In this document: positions 4,118 through 5,304 of the stretch, one piece after another
Position numbering within the stretch: the stretch's first letter is position 1
How the letters are laid out: each line of letters opens with the position of its first letter
NCBI GenBank assembly: GCA_000433115.1
Contig: FR892205.1
Location: forward strand, 17,516 to 22,819
Direction: 5' to 3'
DNA length: 5,304 nt
DNA from: Ruminococcus sp. CAG:382
Lineage (GTDB): Bacteria; Bacillota; Clostridia; Oscillospirales; CAG-382
Translations under genes and position numbers: made by a program
The notes under the pieces: generated by a model
Told to the model about the DNA's origin: nothing
What the model saw: the letters and a program-made list of their open reading frames with translations, nothing else
The model's database searches: none

Positions 4118-5304
4118 ATGCCCGATAAATATTACGAGTCTCCCCGCATCGTCTTTACCGACAAACCGTCCTATTGGAGCAGCGAAGACTCCGATTTCAA
4201 CATACGTCAGAATCTTCTTCGCGGCGTACCGTATGACATAATCCCCGAAATGCCGATAGACGGCGGCTTTGACTGCGCTCATTTCAATACTCTTGCCTCC
4301 GAAGGGAAGATCAATGACGGCAATTTCGCCAAAGCATATACGTTCGTCGACCCGGCGTGGAACCGTTTTACGGGCGGTGCAAAGCGCATGGTCATATTCG
4401 ATCTTGGTCACCTTTCGGCAGTCGATTCATGGAGCATAAGCATACTTTATGAGAAGGAGACAGGCTGCGGACTCCCGGATTTCATCAGCGTTTACGGCAG
4501 TGTCGACGGAAAAGGCTGGCAGAAGCTTGCGACTTCAAGACCCGAAAAGCCGAAGTGGGACACCGACAGAGCTGTCATGACAGTTGATTTCGGTGATCGC
4601 TACATCATCAGATATTTCAAAGTCGAATTCAAGCTGGAGCTGCATGTGTACTGCGAGCAGTTTGAGCTTTACGGCACAAAGAGCCTTGAAAATGCAAAAG
4701 AAATCGTTCAGGTCCCAGACGAAGCGGAACATATTGCCGGATATCCGACATATGACAGCATAAAAAATGCCCATAACGTGCTTCTGGTCTATCACTGCAT
4801 GCCGGATGTAAACGATCGGAACAACTATGTAACTGCCGATGAATTCAAAAAGATCGTCGGCTACTACGACAAGGACGGAAAGCTTGAGGATACCTTCTTT
4901 GATTCGTTCCTTTTCCTGCCGTATACCCGATTCGAATTCGGTGAGGACTCAAAGCGCTTTGAGGGCTGGAAATATTACGTTGACTGCCAGTTCAGAGAGG
5001 GCTGTAACATTGATGCGCTGAACAAGGTTACAGGCGAGATAGGAAAAGAACTCGGAATTGAAAATTACAAGAGCAAGGTATTCTTTACGATAATGTACCC
5101 GCGTCCCGAAATACACGATTTCGGTGACATAGACGGCAACGGAAACCTTGACTTTGCCAAGGTCAACGATATGAAAAAAGCCGTCAAATGGATGATTGAC
5201 GAGCAGATGCGCCGCTACCGTGAAGGCAATTATGCAAATACCGAGCTTGGCGGCTTCTATTGGTTTGAGGAATCGGTCACTGAAGCAAACCGCGAGATAA
5301 TCTG
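4118..5304 (+). CDS. DUF4855 protein with discoidin-like N-terminal domain, 3' end outside window
   Basis: 395 codons are visible and the frame is open to the edge. Residues about 50-190 resemble an F5/8 type C/discoidin fold: SEGKINDGNFAKAYTF (61-76), MVIFDLGHLSAVDSW (91-105), LPDFISVYGSVDGKGWQKLA (119-138) and YIIRYFKVEF (162-171). Residues from about 219 match what I recall of DUF4855: NVLLVYHCMP (220-229), DSFLFLPYTRFEF (262-274), GWKYYVDCQF (283-292), KVFFTIMYPRP (320-330), GDIDGNGNLDF (336-346), AVKWMIDEQMRRY (355-367) and LGGFYWFEES (377-386). DUF4855 has a TIM-barrel, glycosidase-like appearance, but its reaction is not known to me; Glu384/Glu385 are candidate catalytic acids by inference only. 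Asp337, Asp339, Asn341 and Asp345 form an EF-hand-like loop that may bind calcium. There is no signal peptide or membrane segment. It is divergent from the phage operon and has its own strong promoter. Confidence 0.85.
   Translation, partial: MPDKYYESPRIVFTDKPSYWSSEDSDFNIRQNLLRGVPYDIIPEMPIDGGFDCAHFNTLASEGKINDGNFAKAYTFVDPAWNRFTGGAKRMVIFDLGHLSAVDSWSISILYEKETGCGLPDFISVYGSVDGKGWQKLATSRPEKPKWDTDRAVMTVDFGDRYIIRYFKVEFKLELHVYCEQFELYGTKSLENAKEIVQVPDEAEHIAGYPTYDSIKNAHNVLLVYHCMPDVNDRNNYVTADEFKKIVGYYDKDGKLEDTFFDSFLFLPYTRFEFGEDSKRFEGWKYYVDCQFREGCNIDALNKVTGEIGKELGIENYKSKVFFTIMYPRPEIHDFGDIDGNGNLDFAKVNDMKKAVKWMIDEQMRRYREGNYANTELGGFYWFEESVTEANREII

Noticed and set aside
3995..4411. 138-codon open frame on the minus strand upstream of terS
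   Set aside because: Antisense to the start of the DUF4855 gene and runs through its consensus promoter and the TCCGG array. It lacks a good ribosome site and recognisable family features, so it was not taken as an extra phage gene.

Overview
The window looks like DNA from an anaerobic Firmicute, probably a Clostridia-type bacterium. The reasons are strong GGAGG-type ribosome binding sites, a consensus housekeeping sigma (TTGACA/TATAAT) promoter, frequent GTG starts, and a DUF4855-family protein, a family I associate mainly with Firmicutes. The taxonomic call is inference. No rRNA, tRNA, CRISPR array, insertion sequence or integrase is visible.

Bases 1-3946 are the head-assembly and DNA-packaging module of a tailed phage or prophage, all on the minus strand. 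Read in the direction of transcription (right to left), the order is terminase small subunit (3946-3578), terminase large subunit (3561-2206), portal (2193-619), scaffolding-like protein (641-108), and the first 31 codons of a probable major coat protein (94 to beyond base 1). This is the P22-like order terS-terL-portal-scaffold-coat. The genes are packed as one operon with gaps of 16, 12 and 13 nt and one 23-nt overlap. Together they would recognise and cut the phage DNA concatemer, pump DNA through the portal, and build the procapsid around the scaffold.

Bases 3947-4117 form a 171-bp divergent intergenic region. It holds a perfect consensus promoter (TTGACA, 17-bp spacer, TATAAT) pointing right, a 6-2-6 inverted repeat over its -35 box, and three TCCGG motifs spaced exactly 11 bp apart just upstream. 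On the minus strand only an isolated TATAAT is visible for the phage operon.

Bases 4118-5304 encode, on the plus strand, the first 395 codons of a two-domain protein that runs off the window. It has a discoidin-like (F5/8 type C-like) N-terminal domain followed by a DUF4855 domain. It has no signal peptide. It is either a host gene at a prophage edge or a cargo/virion-associated carbohydrate-active protein carried by the phage.

I found no clear new system. The points most worth a second look are the juxtaposition of the terminase operon with the DUF4855 gene, the structured promoter of the latter, and the odd start region of the large terminase gene. There, a five-codon mini-ORF ends on the GTG start and the Shine-Dalgarno sequence overlaps the start codon.
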